DNA of 55,985 bases from Kalaharituber pfeilii (lineage: Eukaryota > Ascomycota > Pezizomycetes > Pezizales > Pezizaceae), in assembly GCA_015179045.1 (NCBI GenBank), contig WHUZ01000167.1:1-55985 (forward strand). Reading direction: 5' to 3'. How positions within the stretch are numbered: position 1 is the stretch's first letter; each line of letters starts with the position of its first letter. The notes under the pieces are model-generated. The model was not told where the DNA came from and made no database searches. It saw nothing but the letters and a program-made list of their open reading frames with translations. Of the stretch, positions 9,682-19,461 are shown piece after piece. The position numbers were made by a program, and so were the translations under genes.

Positions 9682-10177
9682 TAATCATTACGCAGTTCAC
9701 AACTATGGCAGAGAGTAATGTCAGGATAATTTCGCAAAAATGCAAGATTGGCAAAAAAAAATATGCAGTATTAGAATTTATAACTTAAACAAGTAATTTT
9801 CAAAAATAGCTAAGTAATGCCCGCAGGTGGCTTGAAACTAGGGCACAGACTATGTCTTGGTGATAACCACCTGTCCCTACTTGTCTAGCGTTAGGAAAAA
9901 TGCATGGGCATTGTGGGTGCTACCATTACAAAAAAATCTTCTGCACTTTCCTTCCTGTGCGTTGCCATATTACTGGCAGATCAAGTGAAAGCACTCTCAG
10001 ACAAGCGGAGGCTACCGGTATCTGGCAATTCCATGGCCAGCTCGGACTCAAACTGAGGCCTAGGCTGAGACCAGGCGATCATAAGTGGGAAAAGCGGCCA
10101 GTGTGCGTACTGGCAGAAAGTGCCTGTCCCGAGAGGTTTTGGGTTCGGCGGCTATAGGTCGAGCACTATGGCGGCGG
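9682..10177. other. Unassigned sequence before 5' LTR of element A
   Basis: No gene recognised. From about 10141 it has an imperfect tandem duplication of roughly 38 bp (GGCTATAGGTCGAGCACTATG and GGCTATGGGTCGAGGACTACG, both here in outline) that leads into the LTR. The exact inner end of the LTR and its primer site could not be placed. Confidence 0.4.
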
Positions 10178-10487
10178 TGGTTCGGCGGCTATGGGTCGAG
10201 GACTACGGGGGCGGCGGCTCGGCAGCTAGGGATCACGGACTATAGTAAGGGTAGCAGCGGAGGAGTAGGAGAAACCAGACGGGTCTATTGATTAGCAAGA
10301 CAACGGACAAGGAGAAGAAGAGCTATCTATAGAGGCGGGCTTGGGGCCCTTATATGCTAGGGAATTGACATAGAAAGGGAATACAGGACTATAATGATAT
10401 GAGAAAGAGAATCCGGAATGCAAGAGCGGCAATGGTGATGCTAATATTGGAAGGCATATCAATGAGCTGTCAGAGGGCTAATCAACC

Positions 10488-11729
10488 AGCCTGAAAGCTT
10501 CAGTGGAATGGTAGCCTCAGACCCAGACAGAGAGGGGGAGAGGGGGAGGGACTGGAGAGACTTCAGCTTGGGTTATGCTACAGACAAAAATGATGGATTT
10601 GAGTCAGTAGCTGGAAAGATTGCCAGCACTCTCGAGGTCGATGAGGAGGGGAGAGTGTCCTGGGGACGAGATGTACACCTACTGCAGGCAGACATTGAGG
10701 TCATTGACCTCAAGCTGTGCAAGGAAGACACCCCAGCCAAATGGGAAAAGGCCATCAATGAGGCTAAGAGTGACTCGGTAGCTATTTTCACAGATGGCAG
10801 CCGCAGTGCGGAAGGCGGTGTTGGTGGCGGATGGTGCTGGAGGCAGCTGGTAGCAGGTGAGTCAGAAGGGTCCCGGTGGGTAGGCACAAAAGCAACTGTG
10901 GGACGGCGAGGTCTCAGGAATGAAGAGTGCCCTTGAAGCAGTTGATGGCAGTGAAAAAGTGCTACTGCTCGCAGACTCTCAGGCAGCTATCAGTGCAGTC
11001 CAGAAAGCAGGAAAAACTGGCAAGGCAAGGACTGCAGATCTATCACGGGTGATAGAGCTGATTGCAGAGAGGCGGCAAAGGTTAAGGGAGGCGGATGCAG
11101 TGAAGCTGGCATGGGTCAAGGCCCACGTAGGGATAGAAGGCAATGAGAAGGCAGATGAGTTGGCCAAAGAGGGGGCCAAGTGCATGAGGTATGATGGGCA
11201 GGCCACTGAGGGTGGGCTGCGTCAAGAGTTAGTTCGAAAAAGAAAAGAGGAGAGGGAGCATGCAGGGTTTGGGAAGGGCAAATTCGTGAAGTGGGGCAGG
11301 AGAGCACTCACAAATTACACTTGGCTGCGGACTGGAAAAGGCGGAGCTATGTGGAGGAGGATGGTCAGTGGCGAGGAGGTACAATGTACATGTGGTGAGG
11401 CATGGAGTGCTGAGCATGTGGTGTTCAGGTGCACCGAACTGGAGCGACCCCAGAGGAAGGACAAAGATGGGGCGCATGTCACCTGGCAGTCCTGGGAGGA
11501 CCTAGAGGAGAAAGGGTGGAAGCAAGAAGGTGTGGAGGGCGACCCGGTCGAGTACTGGTTTGCCTGCCTCGATCTGGGGTAGCCGGGGATGGAGAGCACT
11601 GAGTGCTCAAGATGTGCATGTAGATTCCGTAGTTAGGTATTCCAAACCTGGCCCGGGTATATGGGTCCCTGCCATAGGCTGATAGCCTGTATGCGGGGTT
11701 ACGTGAATAAAAAAAAAAAAAAAAAAAAA
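10488..11729 (+). mobile_element. 5'-truncated LINE inserted in the 5' LTR of element A
   Basis: The unit interrupts the LTR between AATCAACC and GGACC, as shown by the uninterrupted copy at 303-320. A minimal AACC duplication is compatible (10484-10487, 11730-11733), although poly(A) makes it ambiguous. It ends with the hairpin tail CCCTGCCATAGG...GCGGGGTTACGTGA and about 23 A. The coding part is described at 10508-11582. Confidence 0.88.
10508..11582 (+). pseudogene. LINE ORF2 fragment: RNase H and zinc knuckle, one frameshift
   Basis: Two overlapping plus-strand frames (10508-10936 and 10920-11582) form one LINE ORF2 C-terminus. They have an FESVAGKI region, RNase H with IFTDGS (Asp), LADSQAA (Asp) and KAHVGIEGNEKADELAKEGA (His, Glu/Asp), a Cys/His knuckle (CTCGEAWSAEHVVFRC), and a tail TWQSWEDLEEKGW. 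A small deletion near 10900-10920 breaks the frame at the second catalytic (Glu) motif. The reverse transcriptase is missing by 5' truncation. It is homologous in order and motif to the LINE at 2276-3642 but clearly diverged in sequence, so it belongs to a different subfamily. Confidence 0.85.
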
Positions 11730-11870
11730 AACCGGACCAGGACGGCTTGTCAAGCCTTTCCGAGTAAGCTATTAGTAAGGTCTCACCTTCCGACTTGGCA
11801 CGTCAGCTCGGCTTGACTTGTCAGCTGCGGAAAAGGATGATATCGATGCGTGCGTAGGTGGGCTGTGACA

Positions 11871-12072
11871 TCAAGACTTAAAGTATATTACTATTTAACT
11901 ACTATACTTTAGTACTATATAAGTACTCTTAATACTTAAAATATATAAGCTAAAATAAAGTATTTAACTATAAATAATTAAAGTCTACTTTTAAATATAT
12001 ATAAGGTCTTTTATTTAATTAGATATAAGTATGTTACTATATTATTAAGAAGTAATTTTAATATTATACTAT
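11871..12072. other. AT-rich tract
   Basis: Extremely AT-rich, TA-dominated sequence without coding potential. It appears continuous with 12909-13059 and 13781-14149 once the two solo LTRs are removed. Probably an old repeat degraded by RIP-like mutation (inference). Confidence 0.6.
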
Positions 12073-12903
12073 TGTCACGGCCCGCTCCCTACAGTCTCCG
12101 TACACTAAGCCACGACCGCCGGCAAGCCACGACCGCCAGCAAGCCATGACCACCAGCAAGCCATGACCGTATCCCGCCTCCCAGTATAGCCCGCCTGCCA
12201 GTATGGCCCGCCTGCCAGTATGGCCCGCCTGCCAGTATAGCCCGCCTGCCAGTATAATCCACCTGCTAGTATAGCCCGCCTGCTAGTATAGCCTGCCTGC
12301 CAGTACGACCCGCCTGCTAGTATAGTCCGCTTGCTAGTATAGCCCGCCTGCCAGTACGACCCGCCGGCTAGTATAGCCAGCCGGCTAGTATAGCCCGCCT
12401 GCCAGTACAGCCCGCCTGCTAGTATAGCCCGCTCACCAGTACAGCCTGCCTGCTAGTATCGCCGCCTGCCAGTATCGCCCGCCTGCCATGAAAACTCTGC
12501 CTTCGCTACTCTGTTCTTACTGCTGCCCTCGTCGCTGCTTCTACCTTTGTATTATGCTTCTTAGGTAATAAACCTATCATGTATATATAGGCTCTATCTT
12601 GCCCTCATGTAAATAGTTCCTTCTCTCCTTGTCTGTTGTCTTGTCTCCTTAATAGACCCATATGGTTCCTCGCAGTCTATATGTTCTTGTTATTCTCGTC
12701 AATCCCTAGATCCAATTCAGTATTTGGTCTTCTCTGCCTTTTCACCATAGCCTGCCATCGCCGTTGAACTGGAACCGCTGAACTGCTCCTGTCAAACCTC
12801 TCCTGTCAAGTTTGTCAGGCCTCTGCCATTCAGCGCTTGCAAAACTACTGTTACCCTGAACCGGCCGTATCCCTTAGCAGCACCAGCTTGCCGCCGCGTG
12901 ACA
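12073..12903 (+). mobile_element. 831-bp solo LTR with internal minisatellite
   Basis: The ends are TGTCACGG and CGTGACA, with a 5-bp target duplication ACTAT (12068-12072 and 12904-12908). It contains a TATA-type site (TGTATATATAGG) and a following segment (TTAATAGACCC...GGTTCCTC) that resembles the corresponding part of the element A LTR, suggesting a related gypsy family. The 5' half is a GC-rich minisatellite (12175-12490). Confidence 0.88.
12175..12490. repeat. Minisatellite, about 17-bp unit, within solo LTR
   Basis: Around 18 imperfect copies of the unit AGCCCGCCTGCCAGTAT, with variants such as GACCCGCCTGCTAGTAT. It is strictly confined to the LTR. Confidence 0.9.
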
Positions 12904-13064
12904 ACTATTATATCATTATAGTATCAAATTATAATTATATAACTATATGGTTAAGATATAATTATAATACTATATAGTTAAGAAATAGTACCTTCTATAT
13001 ATCTAGATCTATTTTTAATAAAACTATTTAGTTTAATAGTATATTTATTCTAAGTATTATAAAA

Positions 13065-13775
13065 TGTTACGGGCGTGAGGGGCTCGGCTCCGATGGGCGC
13101 TGGAAGACACCGGATGTTACGGCTACGGAAGAGTGTATCCGGCGGGTCGGAGTCGCTACGGAGGTTTGTGTACGGCGGTGCCGGAGTCGCCACGGAAGTG
13201 TGTATACGGCGGGTCGGAATGGCTACGGAGGTGTGTATACGGCGGGCCGAATGGGCAGCTGTTGGGCGTGGAGCGCGCAGCGGACCGGAGCGATTCACGG
13301 GCGTAGAGAGGAAACGATAGGTTTCAGAGTTTATAGAGAAACTTAGAACACCGCTAGTGTCTTGATTCTTTTAACTATGCTATCGCCAGCCGGCGCTTAT
13401 ATAGACTTCAGCGCAGTCATACATAACTAGTCAACAAATGAATAAATGACTGGCAACGTAGCAATTCCTTATCAATGCCAATACCTGTGGTAATAGGCAC
13501 ACGTAACAGAAACATGCGAAAATAGTACAGACGCAAGATAATGCTATGTACTAGTGCATGTGCACATATATTAGCTTTTAATAAGCCGAGTGCATTGCAG
13601 ACCTGGAGGTCATACCAAAAGCGTTCGACACACACTTCCTTAGCACTACCCTATTCGATAAATAAATGAATCTACTGGCAAGCCTAACGGGTGATCAGTC
13701 CGGTCTAGCTGGTGTTATGTAACGATTGAGGGTAAGTGTTCCACAACGCGGGTAAGTCTTACCGTAGCCGTAACA
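13065..13775 (-). mobile_element. Solo LTR of family B (copy B1)
   Basis: 711 bp from TGTTACGGGC to AGCCGTAACA with target duplication TAAAA (13060-13064, 13776-13780). It is homologous, in reverse orientation, to the LTRs of the gypsy elements at 30332 and 47604. In minus sense it carries TATATAAG followed about 48 nt later by AGCGGTGTTC. It contains about four copies of a 33-bp repeat around GGCTACGGAGGTGTGTATAC. Confidence 0.9.
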
Positions 13776-13780
13776 TAAAA

Positions 13781-14149
13781 TATCTATACTAAAGAAACTA
13801 TTATAGTATATTAATACTATTAAGTTATATATATACTACTAAAATATATAAATATAACTATTCTATATTAAATACTATTATAGAAGATATATTCTACTAT
13901 ATATAATAGATTAGCTTTGCTACTATATAATAAGTATAATATTATAACTTATCTTACTATTATACTATATTAATACTACTATATTATGTAAATGCTACTA
14001 TATACTACTAGTACTATATATAGGAGATTAAACTTACTACAATACAATAAGTATAATACTATAACTATGACTCACCTTATTACTATACTACTATAAATAC
14101 TTAGAAGCAAACAGATACTCATAACTTAGTTTAAACCAACCTATAGTAC
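13781..14149. other. AT-rich tract
   Basis: TA-dominated low-complexity sequence with no ORF, like 11871-12072. Nothing else seen. Confidence 0.6.
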
Positions 14150-14700
14150 TGTAACAATCCAACCCGGACCCCTCGCCCAAGACCCTCCAGCTCCGGTCCT
14201 ATACTGGCAACCAACGTACTACTCGCCAGTACTCGTACACGTGCAGCTGACCCTGACACCCTTGCAATTCACCGCACTCCTTCTAGCACTCCGATATATA
14301 TCCCTGTACCTGTGAGCACGCTTAAGCGACATGGCCGGCAGCATCCCGGTCATTGCTTAACAACCCGAACCGAAGAACCTACCAGAACCTGCTAGAAGAA
14401 CCCGGATCCCCAGAACCCGCCGGAAAGCCACAGAACCTACCGGAAAGCCGTAGAACCTGCCGGAAGCTATAGAACCTGCCGGGAGCTATAGAACCTGCCG
14501 GAAAGCCGTAGAATCTGCTGGAAACAGGTATCGCCGAGCTTATTCCCGGATATTCTTGACGCTTCTACCTGCTTCCAGTCATTCCTTGGTCATCCATGTA
14601 CTTCCTGTCGTTTCCTTTGTTTTCCATGTACTTCTAGTCGCTTCTCGGTTTTCCATGTACGTCGTTTGTTTGCTTGTTTGCTTGTTTGCTTGTTTGCCTG
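14150..14700. repeat. LTR-like remnant with minisatellite and GTTTGCTT microsatellite
   Basis: It begins TGTAACAATCC and is GC-rich against AT-rich flanks. It holds a TATA-like site near 14292 (GATATATATCC), about seven imperfect copies of AGAACCTGCCGGAAAGCC at 14380-14530, and four copies of GTTTGCTT at 14658-14696. I could not find a matching CA end or target duplication, so calling it an LTR is inference from composition and the TG start. Confidence 0.4.
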
Positions 14701-14719
14701 GATTTTCCACCAGGAGGTA

Positions 14720-14917
14720 AGGCTCTAGCAGGAGGGTTTTTATAAATTTCATAAGCATCTTTTCATTATAGCAAGAAAATTTGTATGTAGTGAAATAACT
14801 TCCTCTAGATTTTTTTTCATTATACCATATGGTGTGATTTCATTATAGGAAGATCAAATTGTATGAGGATGGAAATCCGAGACCGTGGTGTGTTCATTAT
14901 AGCAAGGTCTGACTGTA
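14720..14917. mobile_element. Truncated pogo-like (Tc1/mariner) terminus
   Basis: The segment ends TTCATTATAGCAAGGTCTGACTG followed by TA, which in complement begins CAGTCAGACCTTGC. That is the typical terminus of pogo/Fot1/Tigger elements, which duplicate TA. CATTATA-type motifs repeat four times inside. The opposite terminus and any transposase are absent, so only one end is supported. Confidence 0.45.
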
Positions 14918-16030
14918 GCTTTTTGCAATTTGGGCCGGTCATCAATTGCCGGCCACAAATGGCTAGACGTACAGGGATATGAAAAGTACGAATGTTCCAC
15001 TTACCTTACCGTAGAGAATTGATAACCACCGCTATTATCTCCAATGGACGCTTGTTACTGCGGCACAGTACCTCTGACCTGACTCTTTCAGGCAGGGATG
15101 GCTAACTGCACTGCAGTTCATAGGCATGCTTAGCCGACAAATTGATCAATATCTACAAGGGTGAGCTGCGGACTAGCCCTTCGGTCCGATTTGTTCCCAC
15201 GCAAAACCCTGGCAGTAGCGTTAACTGACTTTTACCTGGAACGATATACTCAAATCTCGATCTCTCATAGCTTGGGGCTTATCGTTCTGAATATCTTACG
15301 CGCTGACCAGTTCCAGCCTTGCGATCGCCATACCCCAGGGCGGCATGCGATTCATGATATAAAAAAAAAAAAGCTAGGGCTTGCTTCGTCGCACGTAGGC
15401 TTCTGCTGTCCGATTGCGAATCAAGTGAGATTCCGGATTCACGTGCGGTCCAGTCCACGTTACATGTAGTTACAAACAAAAAAAAAGACATAAAGAAACG
15501 AAGTGTGTGGAAAATAGAACAGAGTCGAATCAACGAGGGTGTAAAGTATCCAGTTTTAGCAATGATGTAGTAAACATTTCATTTTTTAGCAGGATCAGAA
15601 CACACTATGGTAGGTATCACCAATCAAAATTCGGCGAAAGGCAAGGGGGTTTTTATTTCTTTTTTTCTTTCTTTGGGTCCCGTAACCTCGCCTATAACTA
15701 CAGGGAAGCGAGGCAAGCGGTTACCCACCCCGCTGGGAATGCTCCGGCTGTGTCTCCTCATTTTCCGGAATAACCGTTGAAAATTGGCTTGTGAGAGACT
15801 ATTATGTGGTAAGAGGCCTGCTGCCATAAGGTACTGTAGAAGCCGAACCTGCGTAGCACAATCCATGGTTATACATCTTCAGGGAAAACTAGCAAGATAA
15901 TGCGCCAGGCTTGATAATCTTAAGAGCCGCGATGGGGCTTTCACTTTAGTGTCCGCTCTCTACCAAGAAAAATATCCTCCGCTTCCTTCACGTTTGAAAT
16001 ATGACAAAATACTTAATCCAGCACATGCAA
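14918..16030. other. Intergenic sequence downstream of the GTPase gene
   Basis: Apart from the micro-retroposon at 15322-15372, I see no supported gene. Several short open frames overlap each other on both strands and show no recognisable motif. The last 80 bp lie directly after the stop codon of the minus-strand GTPase gene and would be its 3' UTR. Confidence 0.5.
15322..15372 (+). mobile_element. Micro-retroposon type 2 (copy G)
   Basis: GATCGCCATACCCC...GGCGGCATGCGATTCATGATATA and poly(A). The outer stem is ATCGC/GCGAT, a compensated version of the CTCGC/GCGAG stem of other copies. No clear target duplication. Confidence 0.72.
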
Positions 16031-17152
16031 CTATCTGTGGGTGGGGGAACGCATCCACAAAAGCACCCGTCCGAATCCTCTATAGATGAATACAAAGAGC
16101 CACAATGTATATTTCAACAATTTAAAGATCCCTTCCACGCATCGCCCCCATACCACGCGCGGCCCTCTCTCTCCTTCCCCCTTAGGATATCCCCCATCGT
16201 GAGGGGACTCATCATGTACCGGCCTGGAGATCCCTCCGTACCCCTCTCCACGGGTGTAATTCCTCGTCTCCTGCCCTTGAAGGAGAGCCACCGTATGCTC
16301 CCTCTGCATCTCCAGCTCGTTTTGTGTTTCTCGCATCTCAGCGACCTGCTTCCGCAACGCTTCCAACTCGCACTCCTGCTGCTTGGCATTCCGTATTTCA
16401 ATGGGTATCATAGCTTTCCCAGCGGCGGTTTCATACCATGACTTACCTTCCACCCCCATCTCTCGTTGTATCGCTAGTGCCACAGGTCGCTTTTCGTTGA
16501 AGAGCTGTAAGATTTGCTGCGCACTTGCACCGTTGCCATCCCATTCACTGACGTTGGCGCCTTTCGTTATCATGTCGTTCCAGAAGTCACTGCGCAGCTC
16601 CTGTAACCTCACATCCGCCACCTGTTTCTCAACACTGTCCCAGAAGGTAGTCACAATGCAAACATTTTGCATGAACTCGTCTCCACACAGTTCCTTGAAT
16701 GTCTTGAGCGCAAGCGAACCTGATCCGGTCATCCTGTCATCCGAGATGCGATGAAACCATAAAATGCCCGTTATGTTGTACTTTCCGTTGGATTGGTAAT
16801 TGTCGCATAGCCAGTTCCGTATTTGCTCAAGCGGAACCCCCCCATCGCTTTCTCGAATCACATCTAGTCCAGGTGTATCCACGATTCTCCAACGGCCATC
16901 GGCAGTATCCCCAGGGATCATTGACGCTGACATTTTATCATTTGTCTCTATCACTCAAGTGTTAGTTAGGCGCTCCTGAGAGCAGAAATGCAAGCAGTTA
17001 CCTGACCGAAGAGACCCACTTTCAAAGTCGTTCGACAGTCCTGTGACATGATGGAAAAATGAACTTTTCCCGGTTCCGGGGATTCCCATGAGCACGATAA
17101 TGGCGGGGCTATGCTCGTCATTCTTTGTCTCTGAGCTGCTCATGTTGGACAT
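16031..17152 (-). CDS. P-loop GTPase with C-terminal hydrophobic anchor (two exons)
   Basis: The model is exon 1 at 17152-17002 and exon 2 at 16947-16031, with a 54-nt intron (donor GTAACT, branch CTAAC, acceptor TAG). It gives 355 residues in frame. The Walker A/G1 motif GIPGTGKSS is at 23-31, G3 DTPGLD at 74-79, and HRISDDRMTGS at about 116-126. TTFWD at 150-154 stands where NKxD is expected in Ras-like GTPases. A coiled-coil-prone segment follows (about 225-265), then a Gly-rich linker and a hydrophobic stretch (LLKYTLWLFVFIYRGFG, about 326-342) that may anchor it to a membrane. By motif set it resembles the AIG1/septin-like (paraseptin) GTPase group that is expanded in many fungi. The cellular role is unknown. 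An upstream in-frame ATG would add 54 residues but lies outside the conserved start region. A homologue is at 19462 and a relic at 17365. Confidence 0.82.
16948..17001 (-). other. Intron of the minus-strand GTPase gene
   Basis: 54 nt, GTAACT...TAG, with branch-site context GCCTAACTAAC. Splicing joins phase-1 ends and preserves the frame into ETNDKMSAS. Confidence 0.8.
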
Positions 17153-17364
17153 CTCGTTCTTGGGGAGGGCGCAGGTCAGATTATTGCTGGGTTCTTGGTT
17201 CCGTTGCGTGGAGAAGCAAGTAAGACGAACGGCCAGAAGAATTGAATTGAATTGAACAACCAACGAGGGGGTCAGGGTTAGGTGTGCGGATGCACTGGCC
17301 TTGTGCCCACCCACTGCCTGCTAGCATAGAACACGGGATCGACGCCCGCCTGCTCTTTCAGGTA

Positions 17365-17490
17365 GGCTGTGCCAGAACCAATTTACACCTTCTGTTTATT
17401 GGAGATGAGAAAATCAGAGTTTGCTACTCGCGCGAAGGCCAAAAAGTATTGGAACGGCTCAGAGGTGATGTCTTATGTGACATATTTCGG

Positions 17491-17521
<31 letters not shown>

Positions 17522-18080
17522 CAATATCATTCATCGCTTGCCGCCCTATCGGCTATGGCGATATATTTCGGCATGCAGAGCGTTCAAATTTCAAATATTC
17601 TTGGGAGCGTCCCAATTCACAGTTTCGGTCTAGCCCGAGTCAGGTTGTTACTACTCCTGGCTTCAATCGAATTGGTACAAGCGACGTACATATCCTCTTT
17701 ACTCTCGCAACGTGGTTTGAGGAGCAATACGAGCAAGGCACACGCTGCCTGGGCTGATTTAAATGCATCGCACTGCACATGAGCGTGGAAAAAGCACAGC
17801 GGAACGCAATCTCACAATGCCTACTGGCGGGGGAAATATGAAAAATGTGATTATGGTGGTTATAAGATGAGAAACCTGTGTTTCATTTAAATGCAGACAG
17901 ATTAGTTTGTACGTCCATTAACCCGGATCGATGAAGTGCTCAATTGGAGAGCAAGGTGAACGGTCCTCCTGGACTCCCAAGCATTGTGGCATAATCTCGT
18001 CCAGAGTGACAATATCCACGGAAGATATGATGGCACCCTTGCTTATACAAATGACGGCCTCAAAAACATTTTCTGTTTTG
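17365..18080 (+). pseudogene. Decayed third copy of the P-loop GTPase
   Basis: No P-loop exon is recognisable, but ordered pieces match the gene at 19462. TPGFN with TLATWFEEQYEQG (about 17650-17740) matches DTPGFD and DLTTWLGMQYKQG. ENMKNVIMVVIR with a stop replacing Trp, then EN (about 17830-17880), matches EENMKNLVLVTTRWEN. LWHNLVQ...GRYDGTL (about 17980-18035) matches FWHTLLQ...ERYDGSL. Stops and frame changes between the pieces make it non-functional. A type 2 micro-retroposon (17492-17562) interrupts it. It is divergently oriented to the gene at 16031-17152 and tandem with the gene at 19462. The limits are approximate. Confidence 0.75.
17492..17562 (-). mobile_element. Micro-retroposon type 2 (copy C), 71 bp
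   Basis: Poly(T) of about 29, then CAATATCATTCATCGC...GGCTATGGCGAT. It is bracketed by a 10-bp target duplication ATATTTCGGC (17482-17491, 17563-17572). Stem ATCGC/GCGAT. It sits within the GTPase relic. Confidence 0.85.
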
Positions 18081-19461
18081 CTCCTACCGTGTCCAAAAAG
18101 ACCAGGCTGGTGGCCAGGACAGACCTTGAACCAAGAGCGGCATCGAGCCTACAGTCGCACAAAGAGAGAATAACCTTAATGTAGGATCGAACTGAATCCA
18201 CCCAAAGCGCTCTCAAGGATCGTAACGGACAATTACTTGACTTAGGTAATTTCGAATTCAGAGAACCGAAAAAGGGCTGTGTGGGATTACGTAGGGCACT
18301 TGCATGCAACGTAAGTCTGAGACAACGTATCTGTGCATGGTACTCTGCATTAACATGGTTTGTGTATGGCTTTGAAATACACTGCATGCCAAGATTCGAA
18401 GCCGCAAGGCGGGCCTGATTTTGTGTAACTGTTAATCATTGTGGTGGGCCTGAAGAGGGGATTGCAGTGACGTGTTCATGTCGGAGGTCACGTTGCCCCC
18501 ATACGTGCCTTACCCGCTTATAGAGCAAGCCAACAATGCGTTAAGCTTCATGGGGTCGTAGCGAGCAACCCTGTTTGTCATTGAGTGGTTGGGACACAGC
18601 TAGCCTGTTCCTTGCGCGGGACAGACTACCAAACTATGCAGTTTCAAAGTACTCATATGCTCAACCCCATTCCAGATTTCTATTGACTGCGTGAGTAATC
18701 AAATTCAATACGTATTTATCCTCGCTGATGACCATGGCTGTTGGTCAACGGGGGCACGGGGTGATCCTTTAGTAAGTAGGGCAGTCGGGGGTGAGCAACA
18801 CTTACATCTTCACTCGAAAACTGAGTGGCCTGGTTGGGCCGCCAATTCCAAATACGGGTCTGTGAGAATTGTTTATCCTTGTCCTGTTCCTTATGCCAGC
18901 TTCAGCAAAGTCGGTAGTTTTATACATTGGAGATGAGGGTTGAGCTATTTGTGCTTCGACAATTCATTATAACAGAGTTTAACCTGGCCTTTTAATTTAG
19001 AATACCTCAATGTCGACACTGTCTAATGGCAAGGGCAAGTCACATGACGCAACTGTGATTCTCACTTAGGATTCTGTTTCCGTGCGCGTACAACTTCAGG
19101 TTGGAAAGGTAATTGAAGTTTTTTTTAACTCCGCCTTGACAGCTGGTGGGACGCTGAGGGTTGCAGAGTGGCTAGCCGCAGGCGCACTTGACCTGGGATC
19201 GACATCGCCCCTAATCTTTGCAAGTGGCTGTGCATCCTCGAGTGAGCGGCGGAGTTCCCTTGTGCCCACGGGCTGCGAGCACATATAGTCCGACTTCCCC
19301 ACCGTGATTCAGCTGTCCACTGATACTCTCTTTGACCTTGTGCCTTCTTATCGCAGCAACCCTTCGTTTTTCATCCGTTTGTTCTTTCTTATATATTTAC
19401 TTGTCCCAGTGCACCTCCAGTTAGCATCGGCAAACAGACGCATTCGTAGCCAAATCAAACC
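18081..19461. other. Intergenic sequence upstream of the second GTPase gene
   Basis: No supported gene. Small open frames on both strands overlap without motifs. The last 100 bp before the start at 19462 are pyrimidine-rich (TTTGTTCTTTCTTATATATTT...), as in fungal core promoters. Confidence 0.45.

Larger units (their letters stand above)
10178..11870 (-). repeat. 5' LTR of element A, split by a LINE
   Basis: 10178-10487 and 11730-11870 align without a gap to 1-448, apart from the LINE inserted between them. In minus sense the LTR begins TGTCACAGCC at 11870. The LTR pair in direct orientation around minus-strand gag-pol defines element A. Beyond 11870 the sequence becomes AT-rich. Confidence 0.85.

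Noticed and set aside
9800..9900. Possible tRNA-like sequence (GGTGGCTTGAAACTAGGG...)
   Set aside because: No cloverleaf with proper A and B boxes could be drawn; the B-box core GTTCGA is absent.
15161..15866. Overlapping open frames downstream of the GTPase gene
   Set aside because: No recognisable motif, both strands equally open, and one runs through a micro-retroposon.
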